From positions 1 through 56,208 of the forward strand of contig DMEU01000028.1 in assembly GCA_003451585.1 (NCBI GenBank): a stretch of 56,208 nt of DNA, written 5' to 3'. Under the pieces are notes generated by a model, which made no database searches, was not told where the DNA came from, and worked only from the letters and a program-made list of their open reading frames with translations. Of the stretch, positions 31,150-38,875 are shown in pieces. The DNA is from Candidatus Omnitrophota bacterium (GTDB taxonomy: Bacteria > Omnitrophota > Gorgyraeia > Velamenicoccales > Velamenicoccaceae). Every line of letters begins with the position of its first letter. Positions within the stretch are counted from its first letter, which is position 1. The translations under genes and the position numbers were made by a program.

Positions 31150-32615
31150 CGGCGTTGCCCGAGCATCGACTCATCGATATAGTTGACCAGCCCTGCCCTT
31201 TGTTTTAGGCCCTCAAAAAATTCACCGAAGGCTTTATTGCGTTTGTTCTCCAAAAGCAGTTCCGTAAACTCCTCTTTTTCTTTTTTATATTTTTCTTCGT
31301 AGACAGGTACGGTTTCGATAGCCTTGATGACGTAAAAACCCTGCTCAAGCTGTATTGGTTCATCTGCGGTCTGGCCTTTGGAGAGTTTAAAGGCGGCATT
31401 TTTCAATGCTTCCGCCATACCAAGTTCAGGGATATAACCTTCGCGGCTGAAGAACGGTGTTTCCTTTACTTCAAGCCCTTGTGAGGCAGCTATACGTTCA
31501 AGATCAGAAGGTTTTTCTTTGACCTTTCCGGCGAACTCAGAGGCGTTCTTTGCCGCAAGTTCTTTGGATCTTTCGCTCAAAAGGCCGTCTTTCGCTTTTT
31601 CTTTGGCTTCGTTGAAATCCGCCAGGTAAGCATCTTTCTTCTCATTGATATTGAAAAGGTATACCCCGCGGCTTAGCTCGACTACTTTGCTCGTCGCGCC
31701 CTGCGGAAGGTCGAATAAGACGGCAGAGAGCTGCGGCATCCAGCCGAATCCTGGGATGGGTTCTTCAAAAGTGAAAAAACCTGTTTCCTGCGCCTTGAGC
31801 CCGGCATTCTTTATGGCTTCCTGGAACCCTTTTGTCCTTGCGTCAGCTGCCAGTTTTTTGATCTTCTCGCCTGCCTGTGCCTTCTGCTCTTCGGTGGCGT
31901 CGTCTTTGAATTCCATGGGAACATAAGCCGCGTTGACCTGCGGCGGCACCCTGAATTTTTCGTTATGCCCGTCATAATAAGCTTTTATTTCGTCATCGGT
32001 GAGGTCTATCTTGTCCTTATACCCGGCAGAAGGGAAGAAGACATATTTAACTCGGGTTTGCATATTCTGTTTTTCGTATTCTCGGCGTATTTCGTCTTCG
32101 GAGACGACGGTGGGTTTCGTAACCTCTTCGAAGACTCTTGACATCGCGATATTCTCGCGCAGTTTTTCCTCAAAGGTGCGGGCCTGTTCGCCAAGCGAAT
32201 ATTTTAAGAAGAGGTCATATACCTGTGGGTCGAACCGCCCGTCTCTTTGTAAAAACGGGAAGCCGGCTATCATGTCCACTATCTGGCTGTCCTTGACCCT
32301 GATCTTGCGTTGTTTCGCTTCGTGAAGGAGGATGAGCCTGTCCCAGGCTGCCTGAGCCTGGTTGAAGAACGAGCGGGTTATCTCATTTGCCTTATCGCCG
32401 TACTGTAGTTTCATTTGTATGCGCCATCCGTGAAGGGCACCCTGGAATTCGTCAAAACTTACCTTTTTCCCGAAGATCACCCCTGCGAAGTCGGGCGTTT
32501 TACCTTTGTTGATGACGCTTGCCGACCCCCAGACCACGAATGCCGGGATTATGATGGCCGCAAGTACATAGAAAATGCGTTTTTGCAGTTTTTTATTGCG
32601 TAATACCTTGAGCAT
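31146..32615 (-). CDS. PpiD/SurA-like periplasmic chaperone with PPIase-like domain
   Basis: 489 residues, the only protein gene on the minus strand. One N-terminal membrane helix (about 15-36) anchors the protein; the rest is periplasmic. A SurA_N-like domain follows (KKVSFDEFQGALHGWR and LILLHEAKQRKIRVKDSQIVDMI near 48-125), then a parvulin-like region (about 225-400, with VNAAYVPMEF, QETGFFTFEEPIPGFG and VVELSRGVYLFNI) and a C-terminal helical tail. Layout and length are close to PpiD of many bacteria, though shorter than E. coli PpiD. It likely helps outer-membrane protein folding. Its start faces hisG across overlapping promoters. Confidence 0.88.
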   Translation of the reverse strand: MLKVLRNKKLQKRIFYVLAAIIIPAFVVWGSASVINKGKTPDFAGVIFGKKVSFDEFQGALHGWRIQMKLQYGDKANEITRSFFNQAQAAWDRLILLHEAKQRKIRVKDSQIVDMIAGFPFLQRDGRFDPQVYDLFLKYSLGEQARTFEEKLRENIAMSRVFEEVTKPTVVSEDEIRREYEKQNMQTRVKYVFFPSAGYKDKIDLTDDEIKAYYDGHNEKFRVPPQVNAAYVPMEFKDDATEEQKAQAGEKIKKLAADARTKGFQEAIKNAGLKAQETGFFTFEEPIPGFGWMPQLSAVLFDLPQGATSKVVELSRGVYLFNINEKKDAYLADFNEAKEKAKDGLLSERSKELAAKNASEFAGKVKEKPSDLERIAASQGLEVKETPFFSREGYIPELGMAEALKNAAFKLSKGQTADEPIQLEQGFYVIKAIETVPVYEEKYKKEKEEFTELLLENKRNKAFGEFFEGLKQRAGLVNYIDESMLGQRR

Positions 32616-32667
32616 CTTAAACCTCTGCGGAATTTTGGGTTTTTATTTTTGAGTTTTGAATTTTCCC

Positions 32668-32695
32668 ATTATACACCCCATTTTTTCCTTTACAA
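32668..32695 (-). promoter_or_regulatory. Promoter of the PpiD-like gene (minus strand)
   Basis: On the minus strand TTGTAA (32695-32690), 16-base spacer, TATAAT (32673-32668). It overlaps the -35 box of the hisG promoter on the other strand. Confidence 0.5.
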
Positions 32696-32717
32696 AGCTT
32701 ATTTTCAAATGTATAAT
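32689..32717 (+). promoter_or_regulatory. Promoter of hisG
   Basis: TTTACA (32689-32694), 17-base spacer, TATAAT (32712-32717), 44 bases before the ATG. Confidence 0.7.
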
Positions 32718-32761
32718 ACCGCAACTATCCAGCAGTATATTATAATCGAGGTTTAAAGAAT

Positions 32762-33652
32762 ATGAAAAAAGAATGCCCAAAAAGGCTCAAATTGGGCCTC
32801 CCAAAAGGCAGCCTGAGTGATGCTACTTTGAAGATGTTCGCCAAGGCAGGCTTTAATGTGGTGGTCAGCTCACGCTCTTATATTCCGTCTATCGATGACC
32901 CTGAAATAGAGCCCATCATGCTGCGTGCGCAGGAGATGTCGCGTTACGTTGATGATGGTGTGCTTGATTGCGGCATAACCGGTAATGACTGGATACTGGA
33001 AAATAAGTCCGATGTGGAGCGCGTGGCGGATCTTGCTTATGCCAAGCAGAGCATGAACCCTGTGCGTTGGGTTTTGGCCATTCCGGAGGCATCGCCTATA
33101 AAGAGTATCGCTGACCTGGAGGGCAAAAGGATAGCGACCGAGCTTGTCCAGGTTACGCGCGATTTTTTGAAAAAGAACAAGGTCAATGCCGACGTGGAAT
33201 TCAGCTGGGGAGCAACAGAGGTAAAGGTCGCTGTCCAGCTTGTGGATGCCATCGTTGAGTTGACAGAGACCGGCTCAAGCCTCCGCGCGCATAATTTAAA
33301 AGAGATAGCTACGATATGCACATCTACGACCCAGTTTATCGCCAATAAAGAGGCTTATCGCGACCAGTGGAAGAGAAAAAAGATGGAGCAGGTGATCCTG
33401 CTTCTAAAAGGCGCCATAGAGGCCGAAGGCAAGGTGGGGTTAAAGATGAATGTGCCTAAGGAAAACCTGGCGCGGCTATTGAAGATCCTGCCCGCCTTAA
33501 GGCAGCCTACTATTTCCAATCTTTCCGACGATAAATGGGTCGCGGTTGAGACCGTTATAGAAGAGAGGTTGGTCAGGAAGTTCATCCCTGAGCTTAAAGA
33601 TGCCGGTGCCGAAGGCATCATCGAGTACGCGTTGAATAAATTGATACAGTAG
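32762..33652 (+). CDS. hisG: ATP phosphoribosyltransferase, long form
   Basis: 296 residues. Catalyses the first step of histidine synthesis, joining ATP and PRPP. Motifs: LKLGLPKGSL near 10-19, DCGITGNDWI near 73-82, the PRPP loop ELTETGSSLRAHNLKEIATI near 162-181, and the C-terminal HisG_C regulatory domain (about 220-296, MNVPKENLARLLKILPALRQPTISNLSDD). That domain makes it the long form, which does not need HisZ and binds histidine directly. Other his genes are not in the window, so the pathway genes are scattered. Confidence 0.96.
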   Translation: MKKECPKRLKLGLPKGSLSDATLKMFAKAGFNVVVSSRSYIPSIDDPEIEPIMLRAQEMSRYVDDGVLDCGITGNDWILENKSDVERVADLAYAKQSMNPVRWVLAIPEASPIKSIADLEGKRIATELVQVTRDFLKKNKVNADVEFSWGATEVKVAVQLVDAIVELTETGSSLRAHNLKEIATICTSTTQFIANKEAYRDQWKRKKMEQVILLLKGAIEAEGKVGLKMNVPKENLARLLKILPALRQPTISNLSDDKWVAVETVIEERLVRKFIPELKDAGAEGIIEYALNKLIQ

Positions 33653-33692
33653 AGTTTGTAAGTTTGTAAGTGTGGAAGTGTGGAAGTTGAAA
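33653..33692. repeat. Tandem octamer repeat
   Basis: Four octamers AGTTTGTA, AGTTTGTA, AGTGTGGA, AGTGTGGA (33653-33684) and a decayed fifth. A facing run CTTTACACTTTACAC follows at 33709-33723, the inverted form with a 7-base period. Confidence 0.75.
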
Positions 33693-33742
33693 GAGGGAAA
33701 ACTTGAAAACTTTACACTTTACACTCCGAAAGGAGAGAGGTA

Positions 33743-33844
33743 ATGCCTTGTGGCAGAAAAAGAAAAAGAAGAAAGATCAAGACGCATAAGAGGAAAAAAA
33801 TGCGTCGGAAACTTAGGCATCTGAAGAAGAGAGACTGGGGATGA
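33743..33844 (+). CDS. AURKAIP1/COX24-like tiny basic protein
   Basis: 33 residues, extremely basic: MPCGRKRKRRKIKTHKRKK and so on, ending RHLKKRDWG. The pattern RKRRKIKTHKRKKMRRKLR matches the AURKAIP1/COX24 domain, known from a mitochondrial small-subunit protein and from short bacterial proteins thought to bind the ribosome. GGAGAGAGG lies 4 bases before the ATG. It is too short for most gene finders. It is probably a small-subunit ribosome-associated protein, by homology only. Confidence 0.72.
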   Translation: MPCGRKRKRRKIKTHKRKKMRRKLRHLKKRDWG

Positions 33845-33848
33845 TCTT

Positions 33849-34730
33849 GTGAGGGGCGGTTTTGTTGCTACCCTCGCCATAGCTATATTCCTGTCTTCCT
33901 GCGCCTACCATGCCCCGGGGGTCCGTAAGGCTTCTTATGCCTACAGCCGCTATATGAAGGGCCTGCTTAGTGACAGGTTAGGAAGCATCGATGATGCGGT
34001 CTCATTTTACCGGGACGCGCAGAAACTTGACAAAGAATCGCCGGTCTTGCATGAACAGATCGGGCTCGGATTTATCAGGCTCAATGATTTTAAGAAAGCC
34101 GCGTCCGAGTTTGAAAAAATAGCCGGCCTTTCGCCGGAAGACGACCATGCCCGTTATGTGCTCGCACTGCTTTATGTCCAGCTTAATGATTTCAAGAAAG
34201 CCGCGGGTATATACACAGGTTTGCTGGAAAAGAACCTCCAGGACAGGACGCAGAGTATCGGGCTGAGACGTATTTTGTCTCAGCTCTATTTTTTGGATGC
34301 GGACTTTGCCGCGGCCGGCAGGGAAACTGGTGAGATCTTAAAGATATCGCCAGTAGATGAATGGGCCTTGTATATGACAGCGATGATAGCCAGTGAACAG
34401 GGCCGGCTGCAGGAAGCGATAGAAGGTTTTAAGCTGGTGCTAAGCCATTATCCCGACAGTGCCGACGCGATGAACTCTTTGGCTTATATGTATGCGGAGC
34501 ATGAGATAGAGCTTGCCGCTGCGCTCGTCCTGGCTGAAAAAGCCCTGGAATTTGAGCCGGCCAACGCGGCCTATCTTGATACGGCCGGCTGGTTATATTT
34601 TAAATTGGGCGACATCGACCGCGCGTATGAGTATCTAAAAAGGGCTTCTATATTGATGTTCGATCCGGTCATATTAGACCATTTGAAAAAAGTAGAACAA
34701 ACGCAAAAGCAGCTGGAAAAAGTAAAATAG
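33849..34730 (+). CDS. TPR-repeat lipoprotein
   Basis: 293 residues. A signal peptide ends in a lipobox (LSSC, Cys18). The mature chain is built of TPR repeats from about residue 40 to 285 (DDAVSFYRDAQKLDKESPVLHEQIG, DFKKAASEFEKIAGLSPEDDHARYVLA, LQEAIEGFKLVLSHYPDSADAMNSLAY and others). It is a periplasmic or outer-membrane-anchored scaffold. The start is GTG: the ATG at 33841 runs into a stop after three codons. It overlaps nothing and lies 8 bases before the transketolase gene. The partner is unknown. Confidence 0.85.
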   Translation: MRGGFVATLAIAIFLSSCAYHAPGVRKASYAYSRYMKGLLSDRLGSIDDAVSFYRDAQKLDKESPVLHEQIGLGFIRLNDFKKAASEFEKIAGLSPEDDHARYVLALLYVQLNDFKKAAGIYTGLLEKNLQDRTQSIGLRRILSQLYFLDADFAAAGRETGEILKISPVDEWALYMTAMIASEQGRLQEAIEGFKLVLSHYPDSADAMNSLAYMYAEHEIELAAALVLAEKALEFEPANAAYLDTAGWLYFKLGDIDRAYEYLKRASILMFDPVILDHLKKVEQTQKQLEKVK

Positions 34731-34737
34731 GGGACTG

Positions 34738-35568
34738 ATGCTGGATTCAAAGAAGATCAAGGAATTGGAAGACAAGGCGCGCCAGATAAGGCTGATGATA
34801 GTTAATATGCTGGCCCGCGCCGGCTCGGGGCATCCCGGCGGTTCACTTTCGAGCACGGACATACTGACGTGTTTATATTTTTCAGTTATGCGGCATAATC
34901 CAAAGGACCCGGCTTGGCCGGACAGGGACAGGTTCCATCTTTCCAAGGGCCATTGTTGCCCTGCCCTTTACGCGATCCTTGCGGAATGCGGGTATTTTTC
35001 AAAAGATGAATTGGCTAATTTAAGGAAGATCGGTTGTATGCTTCAGGGGCATCCTGACAGACACACGCCCGGTATCGAGGTCTGCAGCGGTTCTCTGGGG
35101 CAGGGCCTGTCTGTGGCTCTTGGCATGAGCCTTGCCGGTAAGCTGGATGGCAAGGGCTACCGCGTGCATTGCCTTATGGGTGACGGTGAAATACAGGAAG
35201 GCAATATTTGGGAGGCTGCCATGGCCTCAGCGCACCATAAGTGTGATAATCTATGCGCCATATTGGACTATAACGGGTTTCAGATCGACGGCCGAGTATC
35301 TGAGGTCATGGGCATTGAACCCTTAGCTGATAAGTGGCGGAGTTTTGGTTGGTACGTCTTGGAGATCGACGGGCATAATATGGCCGCCATACATAAGGCC
35401 TTTGATACCGCAAAAAAGATAAAGGAAAAGCCCACGATCATTATAGCTAAGACCATCAAGGGCAAGGGCGTCTCATTCATGGAGAATGTGGTAGATTTTC
35501 ATGGACGGGCGCCATCTTCCGAAGAGACGGTTTTGGCCGAAAAGGAATTAAGCAGTAAGGAAAGGTAA
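34738..35568 (+). CDS. Transketolase, N-terminal subunit
   Basis: 276 residues of the thiamine diphosphate-binding half: GSGHPGGSLSSTDILTCLYF near 22-41, KGHCCPALYAILAECGY near 70-86, and the TPP motif GDGEIQEGNIWEAAMASAHH near 143-162. The C-terminal half is a separate gene 7 bases downstream. Split transketolases are common in archaea and several deep-branching bacteria. It moves two-carbon units between sugar phosphates in the pentose phosphate pathway. Confidence 0.93.
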   Translation: MLDSKKIKELEDKARQIRLMIVNMLARAGSGHPGGSLSSTDILTCLYFSVMRHNPKDPAWPDRDRFHLSKGHCCPALYAILAECGYFSKDELANLRKIGCMLQGHPDRHTPGIEVCSGSLGQGLSVALGMSLAGKLDGKGYRVHCLMGDGEIQEGNIWEAAMASAHHKCDNLCAILDYNGFQIDGRVSEVMGIEPLADKWRSFGWYVLEIDGHNMAAIHKAFDTAKKIKEKPTIIIAKTIKGKGVSFMENVVDFHGRAPSSEETVLAEKELSSKER

Positions 35569-35575
35569 GCCTGTT

Positions 35576-36505
35576 ATGGCAGAGATGCTTTATGCCCGGG
35601 ATGTTTACGGCAAGACACTCGTTGAATTAGGCAAGCTGGGAAAGGATATAGTCGTCTGTGACGCCGATCTTTCCGGTTCTACGCGCACCAGCCTTTTTGC
35701 CAAAGAGTTCCCGTCCAGGTTCTTTAATTTCGGCGTAGCCGAGCAGAATATGATGGCCTGTTCCGCGGGATTAGCAAGCTGTGGAAAGGTCGTTTTTGCC
35801 TCTACATTCGCTATGTTCGCCTCAGGCCGCGCCTGGGACCAGGTAAGGAATTCCATTTGCTACAGTGATTTAAATGTAAAAATAGTTGCGACGCACGCCG
35901 GTATTACCGTGGGCCCGGACGGGGCCAGCCACCAGGCCTTAGAGGATATCGCTATCTTGCGCGCCATCCCGAATATTAAGATAGTCGTCCCAAGTGACGG
36001 GCCTGAGACACGCGAGGCGATATTTGCCGCCTACGAAACCCCTGGGCCGTTTTATGTAAGGCTGGGGCGTTCCAAGGTCCCTACGATCGAAGGCAAGGCG
36101 CCTTTTAAGTTGGGCAAGGGTTATGTTTTAAGGCAAGGCAGTGATGTAACGATCATCGCCTGCGGCCTTATGGTGCATGAGGCATTGTCGGCCTGGGAGC
36201 AGTTAAAAAAAGAGAACATCTCAGCAGCCGTAATTAATATCCATACGGTCAAGCCTATAGATGAAGAACTTATCATAGATGCCGCGCGCCGCACCCGCGG
36301 GCTGGTGGTCTGTGAAGAGCACTCTGTTATCGGAGGCCTTGCATCAAGCGTGGCAGAGATCCTGTCGGAAAAGCACCCTGCGAAGATATTGAAGGTAGGC
36401 GTAAGGAACAGGTTTGGCCAATCCGGTGAGGAGAAAGACCTCTTGCGGGAGTATCAGCTGACATCCGGCGATATCGTGGCCCGGGCCAAATCGCTTATTT
36501 TATAA
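35576..36505 (+). CDS. Transketolase, C-terminal subunit
   Basis: 309 residues: the pyrimidine-binding domain with VCDADLSGSTRTS, FNFGVAEQNMMACSAGLA near 51-68, AGITVGPDGASHQALEDIAI near 109-128, and the C-terminal transketolase domain (VINIHTVKPIDEELI). Glu in VAEQN is the conserved TPP-activating residue. It works together with the N-terminal subunit encoded 7 bases upstream. Motifs also fit the DXS-like family, but the split layout and length favour transketolase. Confidence 0.93.
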   Translation: MAEMLYARDVYGKTLVELGKLGKDIVVCDADLSGSTRTSLFAKEFPSRFFNFGVAEQNMMACSAGLASCGKVVFASTFAMFASGRAWDQVRNSICYSDLNVKIVATHAGITVGPDGASHQALEDIAILRAIPNIKIVVPSDGPETREAIFAAYETPGPFYVRLGRSKVPTIEGKAPFKLGKGYVLRQGSDVTIIACGLMVHEALSAWEQLKKENISAAVINIHTVKPIDEELIIDAARRTRGLVVCEEHSVIGGLASSVAEILSEKHPAKILKVGVRNRFGQSGEEKDLLREYQLTSGDIVARAKSLIL

Positions 36506-36513
36506 TAAATCTT

Positions 36514-37398
36514 GTGAAAACCCTCGAGATCTCTTCACCCGCCAAACTGAATCTTTTCCTAGATGTTTTAAGAAAAAGGCCCGACGGCTACCATGACCTC
36601 GTTACTCTTTTTGAGCGCATCAGCCTATCGGATACCATACGCCTTACCAAGACCGCAGGCGACGAGATCGTCATATCGGCTTCCGGTGAGGCCATACCCG
36701 TGGATTCCACGAATCTGGCTTACCAGGCGGCAGACCTGATAAAAAGATCCTGCAGCATAAGATCCGGGCTTAAGATAGAGATCCAAAAAAACATCCCTGT
36801 TGGCGCTGGGCTTGCCGGAGGCTCCAGTAATGCCGCATCCGTGCTTTTGGGCTCGGCAAAACTCTTTGGCCTTAAGTTAACGAAGAAGAGGTTGATCTTT
36901 TACGCCAACAAGCTGGGAAGTGACGTGGCTTTTTTTATCTTTGACCGGAAATTTGCTGTTGGATATGGCCGCGGGGGCCGGCTAAGGAGCGTTTTAATGC
37001 CAAAAACGGTAAAATTATGGCATCTTTTATTCTCACCGCATATAAAAGTCATGACAAAAGACGTCTATGGGCTGCTCGATAAGGAAGAAAAGTTAAAGTT
37101 GACAAAAAAAAGGCACGATGTTAATATACTAATCTCCTATTTAAGGAATAAAGACCGCCGTTTCTTTAACCAACATATCTACAATCGGTTAAGCGAAACC
37201 GTAATGAAATCATATAGATTGGTTTCTGAACTAAGGTCCGATCTTTTACAATCAGGCCTGGAGCATGTGCACATGTCCGGCAGCGGCCCAACGCTTTTTA
37301 CTGTTTTTATGAGCAGAAAAGAAGCACAGGAGGCCTTGGACCGTTTAAGCGGCCGGTTTAGAGATAGATGCAGGATATTTCTGGCAAGCACTGTATAG
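36514..37398 (+). CDS. ispE: 4-diphosphocytidyl-2-C-methyl-D-erythritol kinase
   Basis: 294 residues. GHMP kinase of the MEP isoprenoid pathway. The N-terminal SPAKLNLFLDVLRKRPDGYHDL near 7-28 is the substrate-binding signature and PVGAGLAGGSSNAA near 97-110 the ATP loop. The C-terminal GSGPTLF motif is present. The start is GTG at 36514 (CTTGTGAAAACC); no ATG gives the conserved N-terminus. It lies 8 bases after the transketolase gene and 52 before the SpoVG-like gene; ispE-spoVG-glmU-prs order is known from Bacillus. Confidence 0.94.
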   Translation: MKTLEISSPAKLNLFLDVLRKRPDGYHDLVTLFERISLSDTIRLTKTAGDEIVISASGEAIPVDSTNLAYQAADLIKRSCSIRSGLKIEIQKNIPVGAGLAGGSSNAASVLLGSAKLFGLKLTKKRLIFYANKLGSDVAFFIFDRKFAVGYGRGGRLRSVLMPKTVKLWHLLFSPHIKVMTKDVYGLLDKEEKLKLTKKRHDVNILISYLRNKDRRFFNQHIYNRLSETVMKSYRLVSELRSDLLQSGLEHVHMSGSGPTLFTVFMSRKEAQEALDRLSGRFRDRCRIFLASTV

Positions 37399-37450
37399 AA
37401 ACCTTCTGGAAAGTTTTGTTTCTTGAAGGCAAATTCGAAAGGACAGAGCT

Positions 37451-37867
37451 ATGGAGATAACAGAGGTCAGGATCTTCTCAAAAGAAAGCCCGGACAAGAA
37501 GCTAAAAGCTTATGCCACAGTAACTTTCGATAATGCTTTTGTTGTCAGGAATATAAAGGTCATCGAAGGAAGCGGCGGTTTATTTATAGCCATGCCCTCA
37601 AGAAAACTGAAAGTAGCATGCCCTAAGTGCGGTTTCAGGAATGAGGTCAAGAGCAAATATTGCAACCAGTGCGCCGCGCAGTTGCCTGCGGTATCGCGTC
37701 CTGTAAGTTCTGAGCAGGAAGCCAATGGCTCACAGTCCGAGCATAGGGACATCGCTCATCCTATCACTCAAGCCTTCAGGGATTATCTCCAGAAGAAGAC
37801 ATTGGAAGCTTATGAGGCCGAGAAGGCGAAAGGCCCATCAGCAGTTTCAAAGGATACTGAGTATTAA
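37451..37867 (+). CDS. spoVG: SpoVG-domain protein with a zinc ribbon
   Basis: 138 residues. The first 55 or so are a compact SpoVG domain: MEITEVRIFSKESPDKKLKAYATVTFDNAFVVRNIKVIEG, then LFIAMPSRKLK. Normal SpoVG is about 90 residues. Here the tail continues with a Cys4 zinc ribbon, CPKCGF near 56-61 and CNQC near 73-76, and a charged low-complexity end. SpoVG is an RNA/DNA-binding regulator. The added ribbon is unusual among SpoVG proteins I know. A GGACAGAGCT site precedes the ATG. Confidence 0.88.
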   Translation: MEITEVRIFSKESPDKKLKAYATVTFDNAFVVRNIKVIEGSGGLFIAMPSRKLKVACPKCGFRNEVKSKYCNQCAAQLPAVSRPVSSEQEANGSQSEHRDIAHPITQAFRDYLQKKTLEAYEAEKAKGPSAVSKDTEY

Positions 37868-37890
37868 TTGGCCGCTTCAAAAGATTGCCC

Positions 37891-37922
37891 GGTCGAGGCG
37901 CAGGATTGTATCGCGCCTCGAC
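37891..37922 (+). repeat. GC-rich hairpin between spoVG and tRNA-Gln
   Basis: GTCGAGGCGC (37892-37901) pairs perfectly with GCGCCTCGAC (37913-37922). The left flank TTGCCCGGT (37884-37892) repeats the start of tRNA-Gln. The right flank GGCAAAAATG (37925-37934) is the inverse of CATTTTTGCC at the tRNA start. Confidence 0.8.
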
Positions 37923-37964
37923 ACGGCAAAAATGTAATGATGTACCCTGGATATAAGTCATTTT

Positions 37965-38036
37965 TGCCCGGTAGTGTAATCGGTAACACTCCAGAATTTG
38001 GATCTGGCTTTTGAGGTTCGAGTCCTCACCGGGCAG
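37965..38036 (+). tRNA. tRNA-Gln (anticodon TTG)
   Basis: Acceptor TGCCCGG/CCGGGCA with G discriminator, D-arm GTGT/ACAC, anticodon stem CCAGA/TCTGG with loop ATTTGGA giving anticodon TTG, and T-arm GAGG-TTCGAGT-CCTC. The CCA tail is not encoded. tRNA-Gln beside prs/pth is a known arrangement in deltaproteobacteria. The tRNA's 3' part is partly copied twice downstream. Confidence 0.92.
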
Positions 38037-38130
38037 CTATATATCAGTGAGGACGAGAACCTAAGGGGTGCGGGGAGACCGTCCCCGCGCACTTGGGGTG
38101 ACAGGGAGCGAAGCGACCGCCAGAGGGGCG
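38020..38130 (+). repeat. Direct repeat copy 1, starting inside the tRNA-Gln T-arm
   Basis: Copy 1 covers the tRNA-Gln 3' end plus 94 bases of structured DNA. About 100 of 111 positions match copy 2 (38187-38297); the first 54 are identical. It contains the inverted T-arm mimic GTGAGGAC-GA-GAACCT at 38047-38062. Confidence 0.85.
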
Positions 38131-38186
38131 AAAGCCCCTATGGGGAGGAGCAATAGCGACGACAGGTTCGAGGCGCTTTAGCGCCG

Positions 38187-38297
38187 GAGTCCTCACCGGG
38201 CAGCTATATATCAGTGAGGACGAGAACCTAAGGGGTGCGGTGAGACCGTCCCCGCGCTTTCGGGGTAACAGCGAACGAAGTGAGCGCCATAGGGGCA
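38187..38297 (+). repeat. Direct repeat copy 2, with a hairpin in the T-loop
   Basis: 167 bases downstream of copy 1. Just before it, AGGTTCGA (38164-38171) is separated from GAGTCCTC by the hairpin GGCGC-TTTA-GCGCC, so the T-loop sequence is interrupted. The rest of the 38037-38377 stretch holds further hairpins (GGGGC-GAAA-GCCCC at 38125-38138) and no gene. Confidence 0.85.
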
Positions 38298-38377
38298 GAG
38301 CAATTGAGCAATGAAAAATAAAACAATAGAACTGATGCTCAATTGCGGTCTATTTTCGATTATCTAGAGTTTTTATC

Positions 38378-38875
38378 ATGATACTCTACGAAGAGATATT
38401 CCGGGAATTCCAGAAGCAAAAGGTCAAGTATGTGCTTGTAGGAGGGCTGGCGGTAAATCTTTTAGGTTCTTTGAGAAGTACGGCAGACATGGATATTCTT
38501 GTTGAGATGAGCGGCGTAAATCTCAAGAAGGTGGTGACTATTTTAAAAAAGGAAGGATACAGGGTAAAACAACCTGTGGATCCTATGGGGATAGCCGATG
38601 AACAGACGAGGCATGACTGGATCCACAATAAGCATATGAGGGCGTTCAATTTTTACAAATACGACGAAATGAAAGAAGTGGATATCATCATAGAATCGCC
38701 TATTACTTTTGAGATCGCCGATAAGGATCCGGTCCGGATTAAAATAAATGATATGATATTGCCGGTTATATCGATAACCAATCTTATAAAAATGAAGATG
38801 GCTGCCGGGCGTGATACCGACAAGCTTGATATTAAGGAATTAAAAAAGATCAAGAAAATAATGAGGAAAAAATGA
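38378..38875 (+). CDS. Nucleotidyltransferase of the DUF6036/AbiEii-like type
   Basis: 165 residues. N-terminal nucleotidyltransferase signature VGGLAVNLLG (residues 21-30) followed by RSTADMDIL, with D37-x-D39 as metal ligands. The rest matches small NTase proteins that act as toxin or antitoxin components (AbiEii, MenT groups). The start ATG has TTTTTATC upstream and no clear Shine-Dalgarno. A 53-residue gene overlaps its stop by 4 bases, as in a two-gene toxin-antitoxin unit. It lies in the gap between tRNA-Gln and glmU, within an otherwise conserved housekeeping order. Confidence 0.75.
   Translation: MILYEEIFREFQKQKVKYVLVGGLAVNLLGSLRSTADMDILVEMSGVNLKKVVTILKKEGYRVKQPVDPMGIADEQTRHDWIHNKHMRAFNFYKYDEMKEVDIIIESPITFEIADKDPVRIKINDMILPVISITNLIKMKMAAGRDTDKLDIKELKKIKKIMRKK

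Noticed and set aside
38037..38340. CRISPR array in the tRNA-Gln repeats
   Set aside because: Only two copies of a 111-bp unit, no regular short repeats and no cas genes.
37965..38340. Complete integrative element at tRNA-Gln
   Set aside because: Tail duplication is present, but no integrase or other mobility gene lies nearby, so I call it repeats or an island remnant only.
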